A program made the translations under genes and the position numbers. The notes under the pieces are model-generated. The model did not search any database. It was not told the DNA's origin and was given only the letters and a program-made list of their open reading frames with translations. A stretch of 64,000 bases of DNA from the NCBI GenBank assembly GCA_947444195.1, contig CANEZL010000008.1:1-64000 (forward strand). The letters run 5' to 3'. Below, one piece after another: positions 47,787 to 55,258 of the stretch. Position 1 is the first letter of the stretch. Each line of letters opens with the position of its first letter. Source of the stretch: Methylobacteriaceae bacterium (GTDB taxonomy: Bacteria; Pseudomonadota; Alphaproteobacteria; Rhizobiales; Beijerinckiaceae).

Positions 47787-48364
47787 AGGATCACCTTGAA
47801 CAGGACGAAGCCGAGGACGATCACCGCCACCGAGATCGCGGCGACGGCGTTGAGGTGCCGGTCGAGCACGCCGCGGATCTGCACGCCGTAGCGGCCGAGC
47901 AGCGCCGCCAGCAGGAAGAAGCGGGCCCCGCGGGTGACGACGGACAGGACGGTGAACCAGAACAGGCTGTAATGGGCGAAGCCCGAGGTGATCGTCACCA
48001 GCTTGTAGGGGATCGGGGTCAGGCCCTTCAGCAGGATCACCCAGTGGCCGTAGGCGGCGTAGGATTCCTGGAAGGTCGCCGCCGAGTTCTGCAGGCCGTA
48101 GAGCTTGATCAGCCACTGTCCGAGGGAGTCGAACAGCAGCGCGCCGATCGCGTAGCCGACGAGGCCGCCGAGGACCGAGGCGACGGTGGTGACGGTCGCA
48201 TAGAACCAGACGCGGTCCGGCCGGCTCACCGCCATCGGCACCAGCATCACGTCGGGCGGAACCGGGAAGAACGAGCTCTCCGCGAAGGCGACGGCCCCGA
48301 GCGCCCAGGGCGCCGAAGGCTTGCCGCTCAGCGCGAGAATCCACTCGTAGAGGCGGCGGATCAT
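47783..48364 (-). CDS. YqaA/DedA-type (SNARE-associated) membrane protein
   Basis: A 193-residue DedA-superfamily membrane protein. Characteristic stretches are AVAFAESSFFPVPPDVMLVPMAV, GGLVGYAIGALLFDSLGQWLI, HWVILLKGLTPIPYKLVTITSGFA (the DedA-type GxxP region) and TRGARFFLLAALLGRYG. These proteins are thought to move lipids across the inner membrane. I chose ATG 48364 (MIRRLYEWILALSGKPSAPWAL); the frame extension to 48487 is Arg/Pro-rich. This is the last core gene before the tRNA-Leu region, and it is coupled to dsbB. Confidence 0.87.
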   Translation of the reverse strand: MIRRLYEWILALSGKPSAPWALGAVAFAESSFFPVPPDVMLVPMAVSRPDRVWFYATVTTVASVLGGLVGYAIGALLFDSLGQWLIKLYGLQNSAATFQESYAAYGHWVILLKGLTPIPYKLVTITSGFAHYSLFWFTVLSVVTRGARFFLLAALLGRYGVQIRGVLDRHLNAVAAISVAVIVLGFVLFKVIL

Positions 48365-48487
48365 AGGGGGTCTTGTCGCTTCCGGAGGAGGGGCGCGCCC
48401 TTTGAGCACAGCTCGGCCCGGCTGACCAGCGCGCCCCCGCGATAAGGGCTGGCCCTGCGCGGTCACCTGTGCGAAGAGGTCTCGCAC

Positions 48488-48526
48488 GCGGGTATGGCGG
48501 AACTGGTAGACGCGGGCGACTCAAAA
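48488..48526 (+). pseudogene. 5' fragment of tRNA-Leu(CAA), cut at the end of the anticodon loop
   Basis: GCGGGTA (acceptor 5' strand), TG, a D-arm (GCG...CGC around GAACTGGTAGA), G, the 5' anticodon strand GGCGA and the seven-base loop CTCAAAA are all in order. The following bases (AGGGG) cannot pair with GGCGA, and no variable loop, T-arm or CCA follows. The gene therefore stops exactly where a tyrosine recombinase would cross over. I read it as the host half of an attachment site (attL). Confidence 0.8.
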
Positions 48527-48594
48527 AGGGGTTTGTTTAGTTCTAGACGACTTTTTTCGGTTCCCGGGCGATAACAGGCACTTACGGCTGATCC

Positions 48595-48657
48595 GATCGG
48601 CTCTCCCGGAAAGCCTGAAAATCGGCTAGGAGCCACATAGGAGCCAAGCGGCTCGAC
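48595..48657 (+). other. Short spacer with repeated TAGGAGCCA between the two tRNA-Leu copies
   Basis: The 131 bp from 48527 to 48657 hold no ORF. They contain the tandem TAGGAGCCACATAGGAGCCA near 48627-48646, about 12 bp before the intact tRNA. I see no recognisable promoter; the repeat may belong to the recombination site. Confidence 0.35.
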
Positions 48658-48742
48658 GCGGGTGTGGTGGAATTGGTAGACGCGCCGGATTCAAAATCCG
48701 GTTCCGCAAGGAGTGTCGGTTCGAGCCCGACCACCCGCACCA
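48658..48742 (+). tRNA. tRNA-Leu (anticodon CAA), complete
   Basis: An 85-nt tRNA with acceptor GCGGGTG paired to CACCCGC, D-arm, anticodon stem CCGGA/TCCGG around TTCAAAA (anticodon CAA), a long class II variable arm (GTTCCGCAAGGAGT), a T-arm with GTCGGTTCGAGCCCGAC and an encoded CCA. It differs from the fragment at 48488-48526 at several positions, so it is not a simple duplicate. It probably replaces the interrupted gene. Confidence 0.95.
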
Positions 48743-48841
48743 CCTGGTACTTCACGATCACCGTCTATCGTGCGTGAGGTCTAGCCGGAGAACCAATTCT
48801 CCCCTCCGGCCGGTTCCAAGACCGCAGTACTCTTGAGACTG

Positions 48842-49753
48842 CTAAATGTCTGCCTGCCAACCGTCCCCCTGCGCCGTCATCTCGCGCAGGAAGTCGACGA
48901 ACGCCCGTACGGTTGGCGACAGTTCACGGCGGCTTGGATAGACAACCGAGACGCCGACCGGAGGCATCGACCATTCGGGCAAGATGCGAACAAGTCGGCC
49001 AGCTTTTAAGTCGGGCCCGCAGAGATAGGCGGAAATAACGCCAATACCGGCATCCTTGCGAACAAGATTGTGAATCGTGAGCGCGTCATTGATGCTGATC
49101 TTGGGGGTGAGCGGAACTTCGGCCTTCTCACCTCCGCGCGTCATAGTCCAAGTCCGTGCGCGGCCGTCACGGCCCGGCATCTCGATGCAATCATGCGCGG
49201 AGAGGTCGGTTGGAGTCCGCGGCAGCTCCCGGTGTTCGAGGTAGCCCGGCGAGGCACACATATAGCGAGGCAAGCTCCCCAGCTTGGTTGCGATCAGGGA
49301 GGAATCTCCGATCGGCCCCATCCGGATCGCGACGTCGATCCGCTCCTGAACGAGCTCGGCTTCGCGGCTCGTCAGATCGAGGGAGATTTCGACCAGCGGA
49401 TAACGCCGCCTGAATTCCGGCAGGATCTCCGAGAGGATGTTGATCCCGAAGCCGATGCCTGCGCTCACGCAGAGCAGGCCGCGCGGTTCGCCGGCAAGGC
49501 CGCTGACTAGGTCCATTGTCGCGTCGATGTCGGACAGCTGCGCGATCGAACGCTCGAGCAGCAATTGTCCCGCTTCGGTCATCACCACATCGCGTGTCGT
49601 GCGCTGAAGAAGCCGAATTCCAAGCGACTCCTCCAGGCGCGCAACGCACCTGCTGACGGTTGACTTAGGCATCGCCAGAGCCTGTGCGGCCTTGGAGAAG
49701 CTGCCGAGAGAAGCAACGCGCTCGAAGATCCTCAAATCGTTCAAGTCGATCAT
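48842..49753 (-). CDS. LysR family transcriptional regulator
   Basis: A 303-residue LysR-type regulator. The N-terminal winged HTH is MIDLNDLRIFERVASLGSFSKAAQALAMPKSTVSRCVARLEESLGIRLLQRTTRDVVMTEAG, with the PBP-like ligand domain after about residue 90. It is divergent from the nine-gene cargo operon, the classic arrangement for a LysR activator of the adjacent genes. The start codon overlaps the arm of the inverted repeat ATGGA-TTG-TCCAT-AAC-ATGGA (49752-49772), so it probably represses itself. Confidence 0.93.
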   Translation of the reverse strand: MIDLNDLRIFERVASLGSFSKAAQALAMPKSTVSRCVARLEESLGIRLLQRTTRDVVMTEAGQLLLERSIAQLSDIDATMDLVSGLAGEPRGLLCVSAGIGFGINILSEILPEFRRRYPLVEISLDLTSREAELVQERIDVAIRMGPIGDSSLIATKLGSLPRYMCASPGYLEHRELPRTPTDLSAHDCIEMPGRDGRARTWTMTRGGEKAEVPLTPKISINDALTIHNLVRKDAGIGVISAYLCGPDLKAGRLVRILPEWSMPPVGVSVVYPSRRELSPTVRAFVDFLREMTAQGDGWQADI

Positions 49754-49772
49754 GGATTGTCCATAACATGGA
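49752..49772. promoter_or_regulatory. LysR-type T-N11-A operator candidate
   Basis: TCCAT-AAC-ATGGA (49760-49772) is a perfect inverted repeat with the T-N11-A form of LysR boxes, and a further ATGGA sits at 49752-49756. It lies at the LysR start and 140 bp before the NmrA-like gene. Confidence 0.55.
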
Positions 49773-49912
49773 ACAGTGATCCCAGCGAGGGGAACGATCT
49801 ATTCCGCACCAGAAGAGTTTTTAGGGGCGGAACCAATCGGGAGACGCGCCATGGCGCACCTGGTCGCTGGAAGCCCTTCTGCACGTACGTCGGCTCCGTC
49901 AGGAGGCCGATG

Positions 49913-50758
49913 ATGCCGCACACGGTTCTCGCATTTGGCGCTTCGGGCAAGTTCGCGGGTCATGTGGTGCCGGCGCTGAAGGCACGAGGCCTCCGGGTTC
50001 GCGGATTCGTGCGCGAGGACAAGGAAGCCGATACGGCTCGGGAGCACGGCGCCGATGAGGTCGCGCTGGGCGACCTCACCGATCGGCAAAGCATCGAACG
50101 AGCGCTCGACGGCATCGACGGTGTCTTCTACATAGCACCTGCCTTCATGCCCCAAGAGGCGAAGGTGGGCCGCGGTGTCGTCGAGGCTTGCCGTGCCGGA
50201 GGCGTCAAGCGCTTCGTCTTCTCCTCCGTGATCCACCCGGTGCTGAGCGGCCTGTCGAACCACGCCGCCAAGGCGCCCGTCGAGGAGGCGCTCCTCGATA
50301 GCGGCATGACCTATGTGCTGCTGCATCCGGCACTTTACTTCCAGAACTATCGCCAGTCGTGGAGGAAGGTGGTCGAGACCGGCGTGCTCGCGGAGCCCTG
50401 GTCGGCCGACACGCGCTTCAGTCGGGTAGACTATCGCGACGTTGCCGAGGTCGCCGCCATCGCATTCTTCGAGGATCGGCTCGACTACGGGACGTTCGAA
50501 CTGTGCTCGGATGGTTGGCTGGATCGCCACGACGTCGCGGCCCTCATCGGCAAGGCTCTCGGCCGCGAGATCCGGGCGGAGCGGATCGATCCTGACACGC
50601 TCGGGGACGACGCGAAGCCGATGCGTCCGATGTTCGACCATTACGAGCATGTCGGTCTGCGCGGTAGTCCGCTGATCCTGCGGGCCATTCTCGGGCGCGA
50701 GCCGCGGCGGCTCGAAGCCTTCTTCGCCGAACTGGCTGGCGACAGCGGAGATCGGTGA
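49913..50758 (+). CDS. NmrA-like NAD(P)-binding protein
   Basis: A 281-residue atypical SDR of the NmrA/HSCARG group, possibly a redox-sensing NADP-binding protein or a quinone reductase. It starts MPHTVLAFGASGKFAGHVVPAL, where GASGKFAG is a Rossmann GxxGxxG, with ALDGIDGVFYIAPAFMPQEAKVGRGVVEACRAGGVKRFVFSSVIHP following. No YxxxK catalytic pair is obvious. AGGAGG six bases upstream supports ATG 49913 over 49910. It is the first gene of the cargo operon and overlaps the next start by 4 nt. Confidence 0.88.
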   Translation: MPHTVLAFGASGKFAGHVVPALKARGLRVRGFVREDKEADTAREHGADEVALGDLTDRQSIERALDGIDGVFYIAPAFMPQEAKVGRGVVEACRAGGVKRFVFSSVIHPVLSGLSNHAAKAPVEEALLDSGMTYVLLHPALYFQNYRQSWRKVVETGVLAEPWSADTRFSRVDYRDVAEVAAIAFFEDRLDYGTFELCSDGWLDRHDVAALIGKALGREIRAERIDPDTLGDDAKPMRPMFDHYEHVGLRGSPLILRAILGREPRRLEAFFAELAGDSGDR

Positions 50759-52416
50759 AGATGGTCGACGTCAACGTCCAGCCGTTCGAGATCGAGACGC
50801 GGACCCGCCACGGCGACATGGTCCGCGCCGACGTCTACCTGCCCGCCGGCACAGACGGGCCGGTGCCCGTGCTGCTCGGCGCCTCGCCCTACCAGAAGGC
50901 GTTACGCCGTCTGCCGCCGGTGCCGTCGGTGTTTCCGTTCATCGAATACGGTCCGATGCAGCTCTATCTCGATCAGGGCTATGCCTATGTCGCGATGGAC
51001 GTGCCCGGCATGGGCCGCTCGGAAGGCATCTGGGATCCGGTCAGCCGCGCCGAGGGCGAGGCGATCCACGACATGATCGAGCATGTCGCACAGCAGGACT
51101 GGGCCACCGGCCGGGTCGGCATGATCGGCATGAGCTATTATTGCTGGAGCCAATGGAACGCGGCGCGCACCCGGCCGCCGTCGCTCAAGTGCCTCGGCGC
51201 GTTCGACGGTGCGACCGACATGTACCGCGACTGGATGTACCAGGGCGGCATCCCCATCCAGGGCTTCCTCAACTCCTGGCTCTACGGCTCAGTCCTCCTC
51301 CAGCACATGGCGAAAGACCTGTCGCTAGCCGATCACGGCCGCGGTGACGTGCTCAGTCGGATGTACGAGCATCCGTTCGACGATGAGTGGCAGCGCCGGC
51401 GGTCGCCCTTCTGGGAGCTGGACCAGGTTGACATCCCCGTCTTCTCGATCGGCTCGTGGGGCAAGGCGGCGCTGCACCTGCGCGGCAACTTCGAGGGGTT
51501 CCGGCTCGTCAAAGGTCCAAAGCAGCTTCTGATCGTCGGTGCGCAGAGCTTTGCCGAGACGCAGCGATTGTTCTTCGAGGAGGACTTCCACCGCACCGAA
51601 CTGCTGCCCTGGTACGACCATCACCTCAAAGGTCTCGAAACCGGCGTGATGGACCGCCCGAAAGTTCGCTTCTTCGTCCAGGGCGAAGCGAAGACGCATG
51701 CGGCGCCGGACTGGCCGCCGCCCGACGCGTTCGTCTCCGAGCTCTTCCTGAATGGCGCCAGGAGCGGCCATGAAGAGTCGCTTAACGATGGTTCGCTGAC
51801 AGACGCGGCGCCGGCCGCCGACGGCGGCGCGACAAGCTGGAGCTATCCCGATCCGAAGTGGATGGCGGGCGTGACGACGCTCGACCGGCAGGGCATGCCG
51901 CACCATACCGCCCGCGTCGTCACCTTCACGACGGCGTCGTTCGAGCGCGACCGCGAGTTCACCGGCCAGGGCGTGCTGCACCTCTTCGGCTCGTCTGACC
52001 AGACCGATATGGACATTGTCGTCAAGCTCTCGCTGCTGCCCGAGGGCGAAGGCAAGCCGCCCTTCGTGAAGGTCACGCAGGGCTGGCTGCGCGCATCGCA
52101 CCGCACGGAGGATCCGGCGCTCACCACCGAGCTGCGCCCGTTCCTCAAGCACGACCGCGCCGAGCCGATCGAACGGGGCACGGTGTACGAGTTCCGCATC
52201 GAACTGCTGCCGATGTCGGTGCTCGTGCGGAAAGGCGAGCGGCTCCGCCTCGAGATCAGCAACTGGGAGTCGGCGATCACCGAGGCGCCGATGACGCACT
52301 GGTACGGCCAGAAGGTCGGCACCGACACCTATCATCATGACGCCGCCAGTCCCTCGCGCCTGCGCCTCCACGAGCGGCCGCGCGGCTCCCTTGCTGCAAA
52401 GGAGACCCAAGCATGA
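50755..52416 (+). CDS. CocE/NonD family hydrolase (X-Pro dipeptidyl-peptidase S15-like)
   Basis: A 553-residue serine hydrolase of the CocE/NonD family, which includes cocaine esterase, glutaryl-7-ACA acylases and X-Pro peptidases. The nucleophile is S127 in GMIGMSYYCWSQWNAA; MDVPGMGRSEG and GAFDGATDMYRDWMYQGG follow the family pattern. The C-terminal jelly-roll (ELRPFLKHDRAEPIERGTVYEFRIELLP, RLEISNWESA) is also present. The GTG at 50755 overlaps the NmrA stop by 4 nt; ATG 50761 is an alternative. It ends in a 4-nt overlap with the SDR gene. Substrate unknown. Confidence 0.9.
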   Translation: MKMVDVNVQPFEIETRTRHGDMVRADVYLPAGTDGPVPVLLGASPYQKALRRLPPVPSVFPFIEYGPMQLYLDQGYAYVAMDVPGMGRSEGIWDPVSRAEGEAIHDMIEHVAQQDWATGRVGMIGMSYYCWSQWNAARTRPPSLKCLGAFDGATDMYRDWMYQGGIPIQGFLNSWLYGSVLLQHMAKDLSLADHGRGDVLSRMYEHPFDDEWQRRRSPFWELDQVDIPVFSIGSWGKAALHLRGNFEGFRLVKGPKQLLIVGAQSFAETQRLFFEEDFHRTELLPWYDHHLKGLETGVMDRPKVRFFVQGEAKTHAAPDWPPPDAFVSELFLNGARSGHEESLNDGSLTDAAPAADGGATSWSYPDPKWMAGVTTLDRQGMPHHTARVVTFTTASFERDREFTGQGVLHLFGSSDQTDMDIVVKLSLLPEGEGKPPFVKVTQGWLRASHRTEDPALTTELRPFLKHDRAEPIERGTVYEFRIELLPMSVLVRKGERLRLEISNWESAITEAPMTHWYGQKVGTDTYHHDAASPSRLRLHERPRGSLAAKETQA

Positions 52417-53141
52417 ACAGCGATCGCATTGTCGTCGTGACCGGCGCCTCGGGCGGAATGGGCAAGCTCGTCGCCGAGCGGTTCCTCGCGAACGGCGATA
52501 CCGTGATCGCGACCGACACTAGCAAGGACGCGCTCGCCAAGCTCGCCGCCGATCCCAGGCTGGCGACGATCGCTGCCGACGTGTCCAAGGAGGACGACTG
52601 CCAGGCCGTAGCCGACCTCGCACGCGAGAAGGGCGGCCGCGTCGATGTGCTCGTCAACGTAGCCGGCTGGTTCCCCGTCCAGCCGTTCGAGGAGGTGAGC
52701 GCCGACGATTTCCGCAAGGTGATCGACATCAATCTCACCGGCACCTTCCTCATGATCAAGGCGGTATGGCCGCTGATGAAGGGGCGTGGCTGGGGCCGGA
52801 TCGTCAGCGTCGGCTCGGCATCGACCTTCGAAGGCGTTCCCGACCAGATCCACTATGTCGCCGCCAAGGCGGGTCTGTTCGGCCTGTCGCGCTCGCTCGC
52901 GCGCGGCATGGGCGAAGAGGGCGTGACAGTGAACGTCGTGACTCCGGGGCTCACCAGCACGCCGGCGGTGAAGAAGAGCATGCCCGAGGAGATGATCAAG
53001 CGCTCGGTCGAGGCGCGCGCGCTCAAGCGCGAAGAGCAGCCGGAAGATCTCGTCGGCGCGATCTTCTTCCTGGCATCGCCCGACGCGGATTTCATCTCCG
53101 GTCAGACGATCAACGTCGACGGCGGAAAGCATATGCTGTGA
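52413..53141 (+). CDS. Short-chain dehydrogenase/reductase
   Basis: A 242-residue classical SDR. The NAD(P) motif is VVTGASGGMGKLVAERF; the catalytic residues are S-Y148-x3-K152 in HYVAAKAGLFGLSRS, with Ser earlier in VGSAST. The sequence VNVAGWFPVQPFEEVSADDFRKVIDINLTGTF is typical of 3-ketoacyl reductase-like SDRs. It starts at ATG 52413, overlapping the previous stop by 4 nt (ATGA), and ends with a GTGA overlap into the small membrane protein. The substrate is not inferable. Confidence 0.93.
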   Translation: MNSDRIVVVTGASGGMGKLVAERFLANGDTVIATDTSKDALAKLAADPRLATIAADVSKEDDCQAVADLAREKGGRVDVLVNVAGWFPVQPFEEVSADDFRKVIDINLTGTFLMIKAVWPLMKGRGWGRIVSVGSASTFEGVPDQIHYVAAKAGLFGLSRSLARGMGEEGVTVNVVTPGLTSTPAVKKSMPEEMIKRSVEARALKREEQPEDLVGAIFFLASPDADFISGQTINVDGGKHML

Positions 53142-53572
53142 GCCCCGTCGCCCGCCTCCTAACCGCACGGGCCTTGCTCGTCGCCGGCCTCGGCGTCGGG
53201 CTCCTAAGCTGGCGCGAAACCGCCGGTCACGTCGGCAGCCCAGATTTCCTGGTTGATCGTTACCCGCTCGGAGCGACGCATGCCTGGTATCACGCCTTTC
53301 GTGAGGCGTGCGGGGATGTCGTCAAAATGGCGGTGTTCCTGCTGATCTTCTTCGGTCCGCCGCGGTGGCGCACGCCCTTTGCCTGGTGGACCGTGCTGAT
53401 CCTCATGCTTGGCTATTACGCGCCGTTCTGGATCGGCGAGCCGTTCCTCCCCGCGCTCTCCGCCCCGAACCTTCCCGCGGAGGTCATCCACGTCGCGATG
53501 GCGGCGCTCTCCTTCGCCGCCCTCATCGTTGCGCGCCCCTCGTTCGTCACTCCTGCGGAGCTCGTCCCATGA
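53138..53572 (+). CDS. Small four-helix membrane protein of unknown function
   Basis: I do not recognise this 144-residue protein. It starts at GTG 53138 (VSPVARLLTARALLVAGLG), overlapping the SDR stop by 4 nt, and its stop overlaps the Old Yellow Enzyme start (ATGA). Four TM segments are seen: LLTARALLVAGLGVGLLSW, VVKMAVFLLIFFGPP, PFAWWTVLILMLGYYAPFW and VIHVAMAALSFAALIVA. No catalytic motif is visible. Tight coupling on both sides supports a real gene in the same pathway, perhaps a transporter-like or membrane anchor component. Confidence 0.7.
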   Translation: MSPVARLLTARALLVAGLGVGLLSWRETAGHVGSPDFLVDRYPLGATHAWYHAFREACGDVVKMAVFLLIFFGPPRWRTPFAWWTVLILMLGYYAPFWIGEPFLPALSAPNLPAEVIHVAMAALSFAALIVARPSFVTPAELVP

Positions 53573-54654
53573 CGGATCTCTTCTCGCCGGTCGAGTTGCT
53601 CGGCCTGACGCTTCCCAACCGCATCTTCATGTCGGCCATGACCCGCACCCGCGCGCGCGAGGACGGCGTGCCGACCGATCTCATGCGCGACTATTACGTG
53701 CAGCGCGCGAGCGCCGGGCTGATCGTCACCGAATGCACGCAGGTCTCCGATCAGGCGCACGGCATCATCCGCTGCCCGGGCATCCACCGCGACGATCAGG
53801 TCGCCGGCTGGCGCAAGGTCACAGACGCGGTCCATGCCGCCGGGGGCCGCATCGTCTGCCAGATCTGGCACTGCGGCCGCGTCGCTCATCCCGACATGCG
53901 CGGCGGGGCGCTGCCGGTGGCTCCAACTCCGATCCCGGCCGAGGGCAAGTTCTTCCTGCCGACCGGCGAAGCGGACTTTCCTACGCCGCGCGAACTCGGC
54001 CTGGAGGAGATCGCGCCGATCGTCGAGGATTTCGCCTCCGCGACCCGCAACGCCAAAGCCGCCGGATTCGACGGGGTCGAGCTGCACGGCGCCAATGGCT
54101 ACCTCCACGACCAGTTCCTGGAAGACGGCAGCAACCGGCGCACCGACGGCTATGGCGGTGCTGTCGCCAACCGCGCGCGGCTGATGGTCGAAACAGCCGA
54201 GGCCATGATCGCGGCCTGGGACCGGGGGCATGTCGGTATTCGCCTGTCGCCGGCGAGCACGCTCTACGGCATGAAGGACAGCGACAAGCGCGCCACGTTC
54301 GGCCACGTGATCGAGGCGCTGGACGCGCTCAAGCCGGCCTATCTCTGCCTGCTCGATCCGAACGAGAAGGATCGCAAGACCGAGCAGGTCAAGGACGTGC
54401 TCGAGGCATTCCGCGGCCGCGTGTCGGTGCCGCTGATCGGCAATACCGGCTTCGACAAGGCCAAGGGCAATGCCGCTCTCGCCGCCGGCGAGGCCGACGC
54501 GATCGCCTTCGGCGTTCCCTTTCTCGCCAATCCCGACCTCCCCGAGCGGCTCCGCCGCGACGCGCCGCTCAACGCCCCCGACAAGGCGACCTTCTACGGC
54601 GAGGGACGGGAAGGCTTCACCGACTACCCGTTTCTCAATTCCGCGAACGCCTGA
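53569..54654 (+). CDS. Old Yellow Enzyme family alkene reductase
   Basis: A 361-residue FMN-dependent ene-reductase (NemA/OYE type), which reduces the C=C bond of alpha,beta-unsaturated carbonyls or nitro compounds with NAD(P)H. FMN- and substrate-binding motifs are LGLTLPNRIFMSAMTRTRA, IVCQIWHCGRVAHP and ELHGANGYLHDQFLEDGSNRRTDGYGG, with H173 and N176 placed for carbonyl binding, and LIGNTGFD for the FMN phosphate. The length is normal. It is coupled to the small membrane protein by a 4-nt overlap and precedes the isochorismatase gene by 10 bp. Confidence 0.95.
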   Translation: MTDLFSPVELLGLTLPNRIFMSAMTRTRAREDGVPTDLMRDYYVQRASAGLIVTECTQVSDQAHGIIRCPGIHRDDQVAGWRKVTDAVHAAGGRIVCQIWHCGRVAHPDMRGGALPVAPTPIPAEGKFFLPTGEADFPTPRELGLEEIAPIVEDFASATRNAKAAGFDGVELHGANGYLHDQFLEDGSNRRTDGYGGAVANRARLMVETAEAMIAAWDRGHVGIRLSPASTLYGMKDSDKRATFGHVIEALDALKPAYLCLLDPNEKDRKTEQVKDVLEAFRGRVSVPLIGNTGFDKAKGNAALAAGEADAIAFGVPFLANPDLPERLRRDAPLNAPDKATFYGEGREGFTDYPFLNSANA

Positions 54655-54664
54655 GGAGGTCCTG

Positions 54665-55258
54665 ATGGTCCCGCATTTTACACCTGACGCCGCCGCGCTG
54701 CTGCTGATCGACTACCAAGTCGGTACGCTCCAGCTCGCCAAGACCAACCCGGCCGACGTCGCACTGCGGAACGCGATCACGCTCGCCAAGGCAGCGCTCG
54801 CCTTCAAGATGCCGATCGTCGTCACCGCAAGCCAGGAGGACCGCATTCAGGGTCGCATCGACGAGCGGCTTCAGCATGTGATCCCCGACGCGTTCGAAGC
54901 GCGGGTCAAGCGCCAGGGCATCGTCGACGCGTGGAAGGATCCGAACTTCAAGGCGGCCGTGCAGAAGACCGGCCGCCGTCAGCTCATCATGGGCGCGATC
55001 ACCACCGACATCTGCCTGGTGTTCCCGAGCATCAGCGCGGTCGAGGACGGCTATGAAGTGCAGGCGGTGATGGATGCCTGCGGCTCGCCGTTCGAGATCA
55101 ACGAGGCGATCTCCCGCGAGCGGTTGATCGCTGCGGGCGTGCACATGACGGTGACCAACACGATGGTCGCCGAGCTGGTGCAGGACTGGAGCACGCCGCA
55201 GGGCATGGAGCTGGTGCAGCTGCTCTTCGCCGCGGCGCCGATGCAGCCGGTGGAGTGA
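54665..55258 (+). CDS. Isochorismatase-like (cysteine) hydrolase
   Basis: A 197-residue isochorismatase-superfamily protein. The predicted catalytic triad includes D16 (LLLIDYQVGTL) and the nucleophile C117 in GAITTDICLVFPSISA, with the cis-peptide region between them. These enzymes hydrolyse amides, N-carbamoyl compounds or vinyl ethers; the particular substrate is unknown. GAGGAGG lies a few bases before the ATG. The stop codon is shared with the ATG of the next gene (TGATG), so it sits in the middle of the coupled cargo operon. Confidence 0.92.
   Translation: MVPHFTPDAAALLLIDYQVGTLQLAKTNPADVALRNAITLAKAALAFKMPIVVTASQEDRIQGRIDERLQHVIPDAFEARVKRQGIVDAWKDPNFKAAVQKTGRRQLIMGAITTDICLVFPSISAVEDGYEVQAVMDACGSPFEINEAISRERLIAAGVHMTVTNTMVAELVQDWSTPQGMELVQLLFAAAPMQPVE

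Noticed and set aside
48488-48526. Functional second tRNA-Leu
   Set aside because: No T-arm, variable arm or acceptor 3' strand follows and the anticodon stem cannot form; it is a fragment only.
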